A stretch of DNA of 8,396 nt from Gemmatimonadota bacterium (lineage in GTDB: Bacteria; Gemmatimonadota; Gemmatimonadetes; Longimicrobiales; Longimicrobiaceae): contig JAHWJV010000138.1 of assembly GCA_019348265.1 (NCBI GenBank), positions 1-8,396 of the forward strand. Reading direction: 5' to 3'. Positions within the stretch are counted from its first letter, which is position 1. Every line of letters starts with the position of its first letter. Positions 1 to 5,332 of this stretch are shown one piece after another. The notes beneath the pieces are model-generated. The model saw only the letters and a program-made list of their open reading frames with translations. It was not told the DNA's origin and did no database searches. The translations under genes were made by a program, and so were the position numbers.

Positions 1-437
1 AGGTGGTGTGCCAGCATCTGCGCCGACCACACCTCCCCATAGCCGGAGATCAGCTCCATGGCGCTCAGCGAATGGGAGCGTAGCAGCCATATTCCGCGCA
101 ACACGTCCGCGATGTCGCCGAGGTCGCGCTCGATCCTCTCCATCAGCTCGCGCCCCCGCTCCAGGGGCATCAGCTCCGACACTACCTCCCGATGCTGCCG
201 CCGAAGATCCTCGAGGACCGTCTGATACTCGGGGTCCCGCCGCTCCGCCCGGTCGACCGCGCGGATCAGCGCGTCCGTCACCCCGCTCATCGCGGAGACG
301 ACCACCGCCTTGCGCGGCTCCGGCCGCTCGGACAGCACCTGAGCCACGTGCCGGTACCGCTCGGCGTTCGCGACGCTCGTCCCGCCGAACTTGTGAACGA
401 CCCAAGGATCGCGCGCGCTCGAGATTCCGTCCATCAT
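1..437 (-). CDS. Aspartate kinase, N-terminal part (possibly a bifunctional aspartokinase/homoserine dehydrogenase); runs off the window
   Basis: The enzyme phosphorylates L-aspartate with ATP, the first step towards lysine, threonine and methionine, in the cytoplasm. About 145 codons are visible. Residues 16-21 read KFGGTS, the nucleotide-binding signature of aspartokinases, followed by VSAMSGVT (47-54). A segment VLRGIWLL (112-119) and then SGYGEVWSAQML (131-142) resemble the ThrA/MetL and plant AK-HSDH type more than the short lysC type. The fused homoserine dehydrogenase would lie outside the window, so bifunctionality is inference. Two adjacent in-frame ATGs (437 and 434, minus strand) are candidate starts; no strong Shine-Dalgarno is seen. 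The gene is divergent from the L,D-transpeptidase gene, with a 251-bp spacer between them. Confidence 0.93.
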   Translation of the reverse strand, partial: MMDGISSARDPWVVHKFGGTSVANAERYRHVAQVLSERPEPRKAVVVSAMSGVTDALIRAVDRAERRDPEYQTVLEDLRRQHREVVSELMPLERGRELMERIERDLGDIADVLRGIWLLRSHSLSAMELISGYGEVWSAQMLAHH

Positions 438-633
438 CCTGGTCACTGAGGGTTGCCGGCGAAAAGCGCTGCAAATATGGCCGTAACGCTCCAGCTTCAC
501 CAGCGCCGGCCGATACTACAGAGTTGAGAGCCCTCCCTTGACTTCGCCCCGCACGGCGGGCGCAAGTGCAAATTCAAAAAACTTAAGCCCACCCGGAATC
601 GCGTAAACCGGTAAATGGCATAGCGATTGCTCA

Positions 634-649
634 GTCGTGCGTGCACGAC
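634..649. promoter_or_regulatory. Palindrome GTCGTGC-GT-GCACGAC upstream of the L,D-transpeptidase gene
   Basis: Seven-base perfect inverted arms separated by GT lie 39 bp before the transpeptidase ATG, in the spacer shared with the divergent aspartokinase gene. The size and position suit an operator for a dimeric regulator, but no second copy was noticed and no convincing -35/-10 pair could be assigned to either gene. A TTGACT at 538-543 has no good -10 partner. The rest of 438-688 holds nothing else recognisable. Confidence 0.2.
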
Positions 650-688
650 GAACTCGCAAGATAGAACCGAAGAATTGTTGAACCGTCC

Positions 689-1879
689 ATGAAACCGAGC
701 TTCTGCCGCACCCCGATCAACCGCCTCAGCGCGTTTCTCTGTTCCGCCGCGTTCGCCGCGGGAGCGACGCCGGCGGCCGCGCAGGACGCCGCTCTGGCCT
801 TCAGCCCGGCGGCTGTGGCCGCGGCGGCGAACGCCGTCAGCGCCGTGACTGGCGAGAACGACGCCTCGAGCAGCGCACTGGCCCGCGGCCGCTACGCGGT
901 GGTGATCGACGTAGAGCAGAACCGACTCTTCTTCAAGCAGGGCGACCTCACGCTCTGGTCGGCACCGGTGGGCACCGGCACCGGGCTGCGCCTTCAGGCG
1001 GGCGAGCAGGAGTGGAAGTTCGCAACCCCGGACGGCACTTTCCAGGTGCAGTACAAGGAGCAGAACCCGGTCTGGTACGCGGCCGACTGGTACTTCGTCG
1101 AGAATGGGCTGCCCATACCACCCCCTGCCGACCCGAAGCGGAGCTTCCCCGGCGCGCTGGGCGCGGCGGCCATGTACATCGGCCGAGACGTTGCGATTCA
1201 CGGGACGAACAAGCCGGAGCTTCTGGGACAGCGCGTCTCGCACGGCTGCATCCGCCTGTCGAACAAGGACGCGCTCCGTCTCTATCACAACGTCCAGGTC
1301 GGCACGGAGGTGGTGATCGTCGGTGGAGAGAGCGTCCCGGAGCGAGTGGTGACGCCGGAGCGTCTGCAGGCGCAGAAGGCGAAGGCCACTTTCGACCCGG
1401 CCCGCCCGGCGCCGGCAGACCCGACGCTCGATGGATGGAAGGCGCTTCCGACCCGTGGGCTGCTGGTAGTCCTCGACAACGAGCTTCGCCTCAAGAAGGA
1501 GAGCACCCGCTGGCCCGAAGTCGCCGCCCTGCTCCTGGACCGCGGGGTCAAGGCGAAGGACGACGCGGCGCTCGCCGGTCTGATGAACCGGGCCGATCGC
1601 CTCCCGAACGAGGTGATCCGCCGCGAGTACGCCACCCTTCTCGCCGATGCCTTTGCGCGCAGCGCCTTTCGCACCCTGGAGACGCTCTCCAGGCTCGACG
1701 AGGAGAGGGGCGCTGCCGCCGGCCGCGCGATCGTCGAGGCGACCATGAACCTGTACCACGGCGATTTCAACGACGCCGCGGCCCCGTGGCCCACCGCCCG
1801 CGTCCCCCGTGACGTGCTCCCGACCGAGGCGCTGGAAGGCTGGCTCGTGCTCGCGGAGGCGGAAAAGGCGCTGAGGTAG
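689..1879 (+). CDS. Secreted L,D-transpeptidase (YkuD domain)
   Basis: A 396-residue exported peptidoglycan cross-linking enzyme. Residues 1-31 form a signal peptide ending in an Ala-rich stretch (PAAA|Q), so it acts in the periplasm. The YkuD domain spans roughly 69-212. It carries the catalytic signature HGTN (171-174) followed by SHGCIRLSN (184-192), with Cys187 the expected nucleophile and His171, His185 and Arg189 as family active-site residues. These enzymes form 3-3 cross-links or attach proteins to the peptide stem; which reaction applies here cannot be told. Residues about 213-396 are an uncharacterised C-terminal region, mostly helical in composition, that is not part of the usual YkuD core. 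The start at 689 is the only one that gives the full signal peptide; its ribosome-binding site is weak. The stop codon TAG runs directly into a heptamer array. A long ORF on the opposite strand here is an antisense shadow. Confidence 0.95.
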   Translation: MKPSFCRTPINRLSAFLCSAAFAAGATPAAAQDAALAFSPAAVAAAANAVSAVTGENDASSSALARGRYAVVIDVEQNRLFFKQGDLTLWSAPVGTGTGLRLQAGEQEWKFATPDGTFQVQYKEQNPVWYAADWYFVENGLPIPPPADPKRSFPGALGAAAMYIGRDVAIHGTNKPELLGQRVSHGCIRLSNKDALRLYHNVQVGTEVVIVGGESVPERVVTPERLQAQKAKATFDPARPAPADPTLDGWKALPTRGLLVVLDNELRLKKESTRWPEVAALLLDRGVKAKDDAALAGLMNRADRLPNEVIRREYATLLADAFARSAFRTLETLSRLDEERGAAAGRAIVEATMNLYHGDFNDAAAPWPTARVPRDVLPTEALEGWLVLAEAEKALR

Positions 1880-1997
1880 GGAACAGGGAAGAGGGAACAG
1901 CATGCCCGTAGCGGCGAGGGGGCGGCCATCCGACGAGATGGCGGCCCCCTCGCTTTGTTTCTCGCTGTTCCCTGCCCCCTGTTCCCTATCTGTTCCC
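1879..1997. repeat. Palindromic heptamer-array element A (GGGAACA family) between two convergent genes
   Basis: Left arm: GGGAACA, GGGAAGA, GGGAACA (1879-1899). Right arm: TGTTCCC (1966-1972), TGCCCCC (1973-1979), TGTTCCC (1980-1986), TATC, TGTTCCC (1991-1997), which is the reverse complement of the same unit. A strong hairpin lies between the arms. The G of the transpeptidase stop TAG is the first base of the left array. The G of the Nudix stop TAG, on the other strand, is the first base of the 1986-1980 unit. The whole element could fold as one long palindrome on either strand. Short tandem heptamer repeats are known in cyanobacteria (STRR sequences); a link to those is not implied. Confidence 0.85.
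1914..1961 (+). terminator. Intrinsic terminator in the core of element A
   Basis: The arms 1914-1930 and 1937-1953 pair over 17 positions with a single mismatch, closing a CGACGA loop. They are followed on the plus strand by a T-rich run (TTTGTTT at 1954-1960). This would end transcription of the L,D-transpeptidase gene. On the minus strand no T run follows, so termination of the Nudix transcript may rely on the stem alone. Confidence 0.75.
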
Positions 1998-2636
1998 TAT
2001 TCCGTCGAGAGCATGGACCGACCAGCTCTCCATGCGGGCGAGGCAGTCCGGGTGGCGGAGGGCGGCGAGCGTCGCCCAGGATCCTTCCAGCTGGTCGGTC
2101 TCACGGACGCTCACCTGCACGCCACGGGGGACTTCAGCGATGGCGAGGAGTCCCAGGTGGACCTGCTGCACTGGTCCGGTGTCGTCGTTGATCAGGCCGA
2201 TGAAGCGAGCATGGGGCGGCTCCACCTCCGCGCCGCTCTCGTCCGCGAACTGCAGCTCCTCGGCGAGCTCACGTGCCGCTTCCTCCCACACCACGGTCTC
2301 CAGCGTCTCATGGCTGAAGTCGCGGTTCATGTGGCCGCCGACGCCGACAGAGACCTTGCCGTGAAGCCTCGCCTCGCCGCCGCCGGTCAGCCGGGTGTAC
2401 GCGAATACCTCCGCGACCCCTCCCTCTCCCCAGCGGCGTACGACCACGTAGGGGATCGGCTGCTTCAGGGACGGGTCCTCTTCCACATCGCCGCGCCGCG
2501 CGCCTCGCGGCGATGCGCACAGACCGCGCAGGATCGGCTCGAGGCGAGGGTCGGCGAGCGGGAGAAAGCCGTGGAAGGTGTCGCGCTCATCCGTGAAGAT
2601 CTCCCGCCGGGGTGCCACGATGATGACCTCGTCCAT
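1986..2636 (-). CDS. Nudix-family hydrolase (predicted phosphoesterase, COG4112-like)
   Basis: A 216-residue cytoplasmic protein. KQPIPYVVVR (58-67), GGEARLHGKVSVGVGGH (86-102) and a Nudix-type helix around EEAARELAEEL (118-128) identify it. The Nudix box is degenerate in its glycine half but keeps the metal-binding REL-x-EE core (122-127). The pattern fits the COG4112 group of predicted Nudix phosphoesterases rather than MutT or ADP-ribose pyrophosphatases; the substrate is unknown. The start is placed at the ATG beginning MDEVIIVAPR, because the 30 upstream codons to another ATG (2726) are Ser/Pro/Gly-rich and unlike the family. The last codons (G-I-G-N-R-stop) are encoded by the heptamer array, so the natural C-terminus was probably remodelled by it. 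It is divergent from the plug-domain lipoprotein gene. A 318-residue plus-strand ORF over the same DNA is a shadow. Confidence 0.85.
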   Translation of the reverse strand: MDEVIIVAPRREIFTDERDTFHGFLPLADPRLEPILRGLCASPRGARRGDVEEDPSLKQPIPYVVVRRWGEGGVAEVFAYTRLTGGGEARLHGKVSVGVGGHMNRDFSHETLETVVWEEAARELAEELQFADESGAEVEPPHARFIGLINDDTGPVQQVHLGLLAIAEVPRGVQVSVRETDQLEGSWATLAALRHPDCLARMESWSVHALDGIGNR

Positions 2637-2866
2637 CTTGCTCACGAATCGCGGCTCCTGGCGGCGGTGGCTTCCCGGGGGCGGACTGCGACCGGGCTCC
2701 GATATCTGCGACGACGAACCGGCCACCGCAACCTAGGGCACGACAACGTTGCTTTCGCCCTGGGTACCGTCCATTGTTCGAGCAGGGACTGCGCGACGGT
2801 TGGCGCGAAGGATGCTGGCGATCGACGGGGAGGGGGACGGGAAGATCTCTTTCTATAGGTGTGACG

Positions 2867-3355
2867 ATGAGTACACAGATGATCCGGCTGACGCGCGGTA
2901 TATTCGCGCTTGCCATTCTGGTCGCGGCGACCGGCTGCTATCGCGCGACCAGTCGCACGTTGACGCGGGCCGAGCTTGCGGAGCTCGGCCTCTCCGCGCG
3001 CCCGACCGGGCAGGCGGGGGCGGTCAGCAGCGTCGACCTCAGCCAGGCGGGGCAGATCTCGCGGATCGAGGACCTCTTCGCCGGGCGCGTTGCGGGTGTT
3101 TCGGCCAGGCGCCTCCCGAACGGCCGGCTCTCGGTACGCATCCGCGGCTCGCACACGATGCTGGCTGACGACGAGCCGCTCTATGTCGTCGACGGCCTGC
3201 CGATCAGCAACGCCAACGCGGACGCGGTGCTCGCGGGGATCGACCCGCGGGACGTGAAGAGCATCGACGTCCTCAAGGACGCCGGCTCCACCGCCATGTA
3301 TGGCTCGCGCGGTTCCGCGGGCGTGATCGTGATCACGACCAAGCGCGGCTGGTAG
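2867..3355 (+). CDS. Orphan TonB-dependent receptor plug-domain lipoprotein (no barrel)
   Basis: A 162-residue exported lipoprotein. The start at 2867 is preceded by AGGTG (2857-2861) at 5-nt spacing and gives a proper lipoprotein signal: a hydrophobic core at 11-20, then lipobox A-T-G-C with Cys24 the lipidated residue. An in-frame ATG 93 bp upstream would bury the signal peptide. Residues about 67-161 are a SusC/RagA-style plug: IEDLFAGRVAGV (67-78), RIRG (91-94), LYVVDG (105-110), SIDVLKDAGS (132-141) and YGSRGSAGVIVITTKRG (145-161). In SusC proteins this precedes a 22-strand barrel; here the protein stops two residues after the plug signature. It therefore cannot be a transporter by itself and may be an accessory or decoy plug, or an adapted ligand-binding module. 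It probably shares a transcript with the next gene (80-bp gap). Function unknown. Confidence 0.88.
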   Translation: MSTQMIRLTRGIFALAILVAATGCYRATSRTLTRAELAELGLSARPTGQAGAVSSVDLSQAGQISRIEDLFAGRVAGVSARRLPNGRLSVRIRGSHTMLADDEPLYVVDGLPISNANADAVLAGIDPRDVKSIDVLKDAGSTAMYGSRGSAGVIVITTKRGW

Positions 3356-3435
3356 CTCGCGCTCGCGCGACCACCTGCGGCCCGCTCATTGCTAGCTCCG
3401 CCTCGACCACCACCAGCGTGTCGAGGAGAGAGAAC

Positions 3436-3795
3436 ATGGCGTATGGGATCGTGCAGTTCGTGGAGGGCGGGGAGCGGAGGATTACCCTTGTTCGCCCGGA
3501 AAATGGCCAGCCCACCGGCGCCGACGGCCTGATGGACCCGCTCAGTGAGCTCATCGAGTACTACTCGCCGCTGATCCTGCGTGAAGGTTCGCCCGGCGCC
3601 GAGAAGATGGCGATGCTCTTTTTCACCCGGGAGCAGGAGGCCGGCCGCCCGCTCCGCATCCTCGGCGCCGACGGTGAGTGGGGCATCACCGCGGAGCAGA
3701 TCGAGGCCCTCGAAGGGGACGGCTACTACTACGACATCGACTTCGGCCGCCCGGGTGAGCGGTCGGTGCCGAGAGTGCTGGCGAGCGGGATATAG
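3436..3795 (+). CDS. Conserved-looking acidic protein of unknown function, 119 residues
   Basis: Not recognised. The start is decided by a strong Shine-Dalgarno, AGGAGAG at 3424-3430, 5 nt before the ATG; an in-frame GTG at 3418 would place that site inside the gene. The protein is soluble, with no signal peptide or membrane segment. It opens with strand-like MAYGIVQFVEGGERRITLVR, has an acidic middle and an aromatic acidic patch (GDGYYYDIDFG, 94-104). It lies 80 bp after the plug lipoprotein in the same direction, and no terminator is seen between them, so co-transcription is likely. Codon use matches the neighbours. The stop TAG is immediately followed by the GCTATCA array. Confidence 0.8.
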   Translation: MAYGIVQFVEGGERRITLVRPENGQPTGADGLMDPLSELIEYYSPLILREGSPGAEKMAMLFFTREQEAGRPLRILGADGEWGITAEQIEALEGDGYYYDIDFGRPGERSVPRVLASGI

Positions 3796-3927
3796 GCTAT
3801 CAGCTATCAGCTATCAGCTATCAGCTATCAGTAAAAGCACGGCCCCCTCTCGCACTCACCGAGAGGGGGCCGCTTACCTATGCACTGATATCTTATAGCT
3901 GATAGCTGATAGCTGATAGCTGATAGC
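3796..3927. repeat. Palindromic heptamer-array element B (GCTATCA family) between two convergent genes
   Basis: The left arm is five perfect GCTATCA units (3796-3830). The right arm is the inverted unit TGATAGC, with four perfect copies (3900-3927) preceded by two degenerate ones (TGATATC 3886-3892 and TTATAGC 3893-3899). A perfect GC-rich hairpin sits between them. The left array starts on the base after the TAG of the 119-residue protein gene. The right array ends one base before the TAA (minus strand) of the lytic transglycosylase gene. The degenerate units are at the inner end, next to the core. Confidence 0.9.
3840..3872. terminator. Bidirectional-looking terminator hairpin in the core of element B
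   Basis: Thirteen perfectly paired bases (3840-3852 with 3860-3872) close a CACTCAC loop. On the minus strand the stem is followed within four bases by TTTTA, suiting the lytic transglycosylase transcript. On the plus strand the tail is CTTACCTA, which is less T-rich. It serves both convergent genes by position. Confidence 0.75.
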
Positions 3928-3928
3928 C

Positions 3929-4666
3929 TTACTTCTGCGCTACTCCGCGTCCGCGATACGGATTCTGCGACTTCGTGCCGAAAACCAGGTGTGAGTAGCC
4001 GTTCTCCGGATCGCGCCCGCTGCGGATCGCGCGGTCGACCGCCACCGGGCCGCGGTTGTACGCGAGGATCCCGAGCCGAACGTCGCCCTTGTACTTGTCG
4101 ATCATCGAGCGGAGGTAGCGGAAGCCGAGCCGCAGGTTCGTCTGCGGGTCGAGGATCTCCGCTTCCGTGTTCACGGTTCGGTCGATGCTGCGCGCCGTGG
4201 AGGGCATCAGCTGGGTGAGCCCGAGCGATCCGCTCGGCCCATGAGCGCGCGTCACGAAACGGCTCTCCACTCGCACCAGGCGGAAGGCGAGCTCCGGGTC
4301 TATTCCCTCCGCACGGGCTACGCTGATGATCCTATGCGCGAGGTCCCGCGAGATCCCATAGCGCTGCGCGTACGTCTGCGCGGCGGCATTCTCCGGGCGC
4401 GCGGCCGAACGCGCCCGCTCGAGCGCCATCTCGGCGACTCGCGTAAGGAACTCGGTCTCGAAGGGGAGGGTCCTCTTGAAGTAGAGCGACCCGCTGGTAC
4501 GTGCGGAGTCCGGAATGGGGCGAAGCGAAGAGTCGCTTCGCGTCTGGGTCTGGGCCTCGGCCAGGTTGGTCGCCACAAAGAGGGTCAGCAAAACCACCCC
4601 CAGCGTACGGCGGCCAGGGTGCACGAATAGCACCGGCCGACAACCGCTCCGTAGCAGTTCTCGCAT
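3929..4666 (-). CDS. Exported lytic transglycosylase (SLT domain)
   Basis: A 245-residue enzyme that cleaves the MurNAc-GlcNAc bond of peptidoglycan to give 1,6-anhydro ends. Residues 1-38 hold a basic N-terminus and a hydrophobic segment (about 21-35) ending AEA|Q, a likely signal peptide. The SLT fold runs from about 103 to 225. Catalytic Glu134 is in RVESRF, followed by SGSLGLTQLMPSTA (145-158), then ILDPQTNLRLGFRYL (171-185) and LAYNRGP (201-207), all family hallmarks. Residues 39-100 are a linker with a charged helix. The ATG at 4666 is chosen for the signal peptide; AGG lies 7 nt upstream. About 190 nt upstream are strongly structured (see 4709-4787), which could be its 5' UTR. The window also carries an L,D-transpeptidase, but the two genes are not adjacent. 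Confidence 0.94.
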   Translation of the reverse strand: MRELLRSGCRPVLFVHPGRRTLGVVLLTLFVATNLAEAQTQTRSDSSLRPIPDSARTSGSLYFKRTLPFETEFLTRVAEMALERARSAARPENAAAQTYAQRYGISRDLAHRIISVARAEGIDPELAFRLVRVESRFVTRAHGPSGSLGLTQLMPSTARSIDRTVNTEAEILDPQTNLRLGFRYLRSMIDKYKGDVRLGILAYNRGPVAVDRAIRSGRDPENGYSHLVFGTKSQNPYRGRGVAQK

Positions 4667-4708
4667 GCCTCAACCTACTGCTGGTGAACGCATTGCCCGG
4701 ACACGTGC

Positions 4709-4787
4709 GACTCCCCGCAAGGAGTCAGACCATGCTCGTGCGGGTCTTCAGGTACGGTCCGAACAGGCATAACCTGTGCCCCGTACC
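4709..4787. other. Three adjacent hairpins, candidate structured RNA or 5' UTR
   Basis: GACTCC (4709-4714) pairs with GGAGTC (4721-4726). AGACC (4727-4731) pairs with GGTCT (4743-4747). GGTACGG (4751-4757) pairs with CCGTACC (4781-4787) and encloses a second perfect stem, ACAGG (4763-4767) with CCTGT (4773-4777), around a 5-nt loop. The hairpins follow one another with 0-3 nt gaps, which suggests a folded RNA. On the minus strand it would be the lytic transglycosylase leader, its nearest stem 42 nt from the ATG. On the plus strand it overlaps a candidate small ORF. No known riboswitch or ncRNA consensus (c-di-AMP, c-di-GMP, cobalamin, SRP, 6S) was recognised. Confidence 0.4.
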
Positions 4788-4839
4788 CCCGGTTAGGCAA
4801 GACCTGCTTCCAAGTATCGGCCCCCGGTGGGATTACTGA
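4732..4839 (+). CDS. Candidate small ORF, 35 residues
   Basis: An ATG at 4732 follows AAGGAG (4719-4724) at 7-nt spacing, one of the best Shine-Dalgarno matches in the window. The peptide begins MLVRVFRYGP, has one cysteine in NLCPVPPVRQ and ends PRWDY before TGA at 4837. It has no signal peptide or membrane segment and was not recognised. The Shine-Dalgarno lies in the 3' arm of a hairpin that would hide it, and the coding part covers two more hairpins. That could mean a leader peptide, or simply that the match is coincidental within a structured RNA of the opposite strand. Nothing in composition alone supports translation. Confidence 0.2.
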   Translation: MLVRVFRYGPNRHNLCPVPPVRQDLLPSIGPRWDY

Positions 4840-5035
4840 ACTTCCCCCCCTGCACCCCGCGCCTCCGCTCTGGCGCCCCGCGTCGTAAACATCGTTCCCG
4901 GCCGGAAAACATTTCTCCCGAAAGAGCCCGGGGCCGGCCGAAAAACCCAGCAATCCCGCCGGTTATTGGCTGGTCATCCTCCGGCACGACGTTGCCACCT
5001 CGTTCACCGCGATGGGCTGGTGAAGTGGAAGCGTT

Positions 5036-5053
5036 GGTGACGGTGACGGTGAC
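5036..5053. repeat. Three tandem GGTGAC hexamers in the 4840-5176 spacer
   Basis: Three exact copies are followed by GGATCG. The surrounding 4840-5090 has ORFs on both strands, but none shows a ribosome-binding site together with protein-like composition, so it is treated as non-coding. Two related A-rich patches (CCGGAAAACA near 4900 and GGCCGAAAAAC near 4937) are the only other visible features. Confidence 0.5.
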
Positions 5054-5090
5054 GGATCGGCCGCGGTCCCCCCTGGGCCGCATCGTGAAA

Positions 5091-5162
5091 GGAGGGCCCT
5101 TATCCCAGTCTGCGTTCAGGCCCCAGCCCGAGAGTCGGGAGGGCGCGGGGTGGGGGTCCTCC
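5091..5162 (+). other. GC-rich stem-loop domain just before a terminator, candidate ncRNA or attenuator body
   Basis: GGAGGGCCC (5091-5099) can pair with GGGTCCTCC (5154-5162), with one G-U pair. Within it, CCCGA (5127-5131) pairs with TCGGG (5135-5139) around a GAG loop. A terminator hairpin begins 15 nt later. The order (closing stem, internal hairpin, terminator) resembles a short regulatory RNA or a leader of the downstream gene. GC-rich DNA folds easily, so support is modest. Confidence 0.3.
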
Positions 5163-5176
5163 ACGTCGGACGCTGC

Positions 5177-5212
5177 GGAGCGGATTCCCGAGGGGGGGTC
5201 CGCTCCTTTTTT
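5177..5212 (+). terminator. Strong intrinsic terminator, upstream of the cysteine-rich protein gene
   Basis: GGAGCGGA (5177-5184) pairs perfectly with TCCGCTCC (5199-5206), followed at once by six T residues (5207-5212). This is the cleanest Rho-independent terminator in the window. The nearest confident plus-strand gene upstream ends at 3795, beyond a convergent gene, so it must end either a non-coding or small-ORF transcript from the spacer or the leader of the gene starting 120 bp downstream. Confidence 0.85.
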
Positions 5213-5332
5213 GCGCGTGCGCTGGAACGACTCTCGCAGCGCCGGGGTAGCGGGCTCGCCGGCGGGGTGTTACCTCATCGGCGATTCCGTGCGCCTCTTG
5301 CGCTCGCATCCAACGTTCGCCGCGAGGCACAG

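Noticed and set aside
538..543. TTGACT as a -35 box for the transpeptidase gene
   Set aside because: No acceptable -10 hexamer lies 16-18 bp downstream.
497..1903. Long open frame (468 codons) on the minus strand
   Set aside because: It lies opposite the L,D-transpeptidase gene, whose signal peptide and catalytic motifs are unmistakable; the antisense frame is open because of GC-rich third positions and its protein is Arg/Gly/Ala-rich without domain patterns.
1879..1997. Transposon terminal repeats or IS element
   Set aside because: There is no transposase, the span is only about 120 bp, and no target-site duplication is evident; a non-autonomous mobile origin is possible but unsupported.
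1902..2858. Long open frame (318 codons) on the plus strand
   Set aside because: It is antisense to the Nudix gene, begins inside heptamer element A and shows no family motif.
3796..3927. CRISPR array
   Set aside because: The units are contiguous 7-mers without spacers and no cas gene is present.
4680..4860. tRNA, SRP RNA, cobalamin or c-di-AMP riboswitch
   Set aside because: Short matches (for example TGTTCGGACC, or CCCCGCAA) were seen but the required arms and consensus blocks are missing.
5150..5332. 61-codon N-terminal extension of the cysteine-rich protein
   Set aside because: It would span the intrinsic terminator and place the signal peptide internally; the ATG at 5333 has a GAGG upstream.
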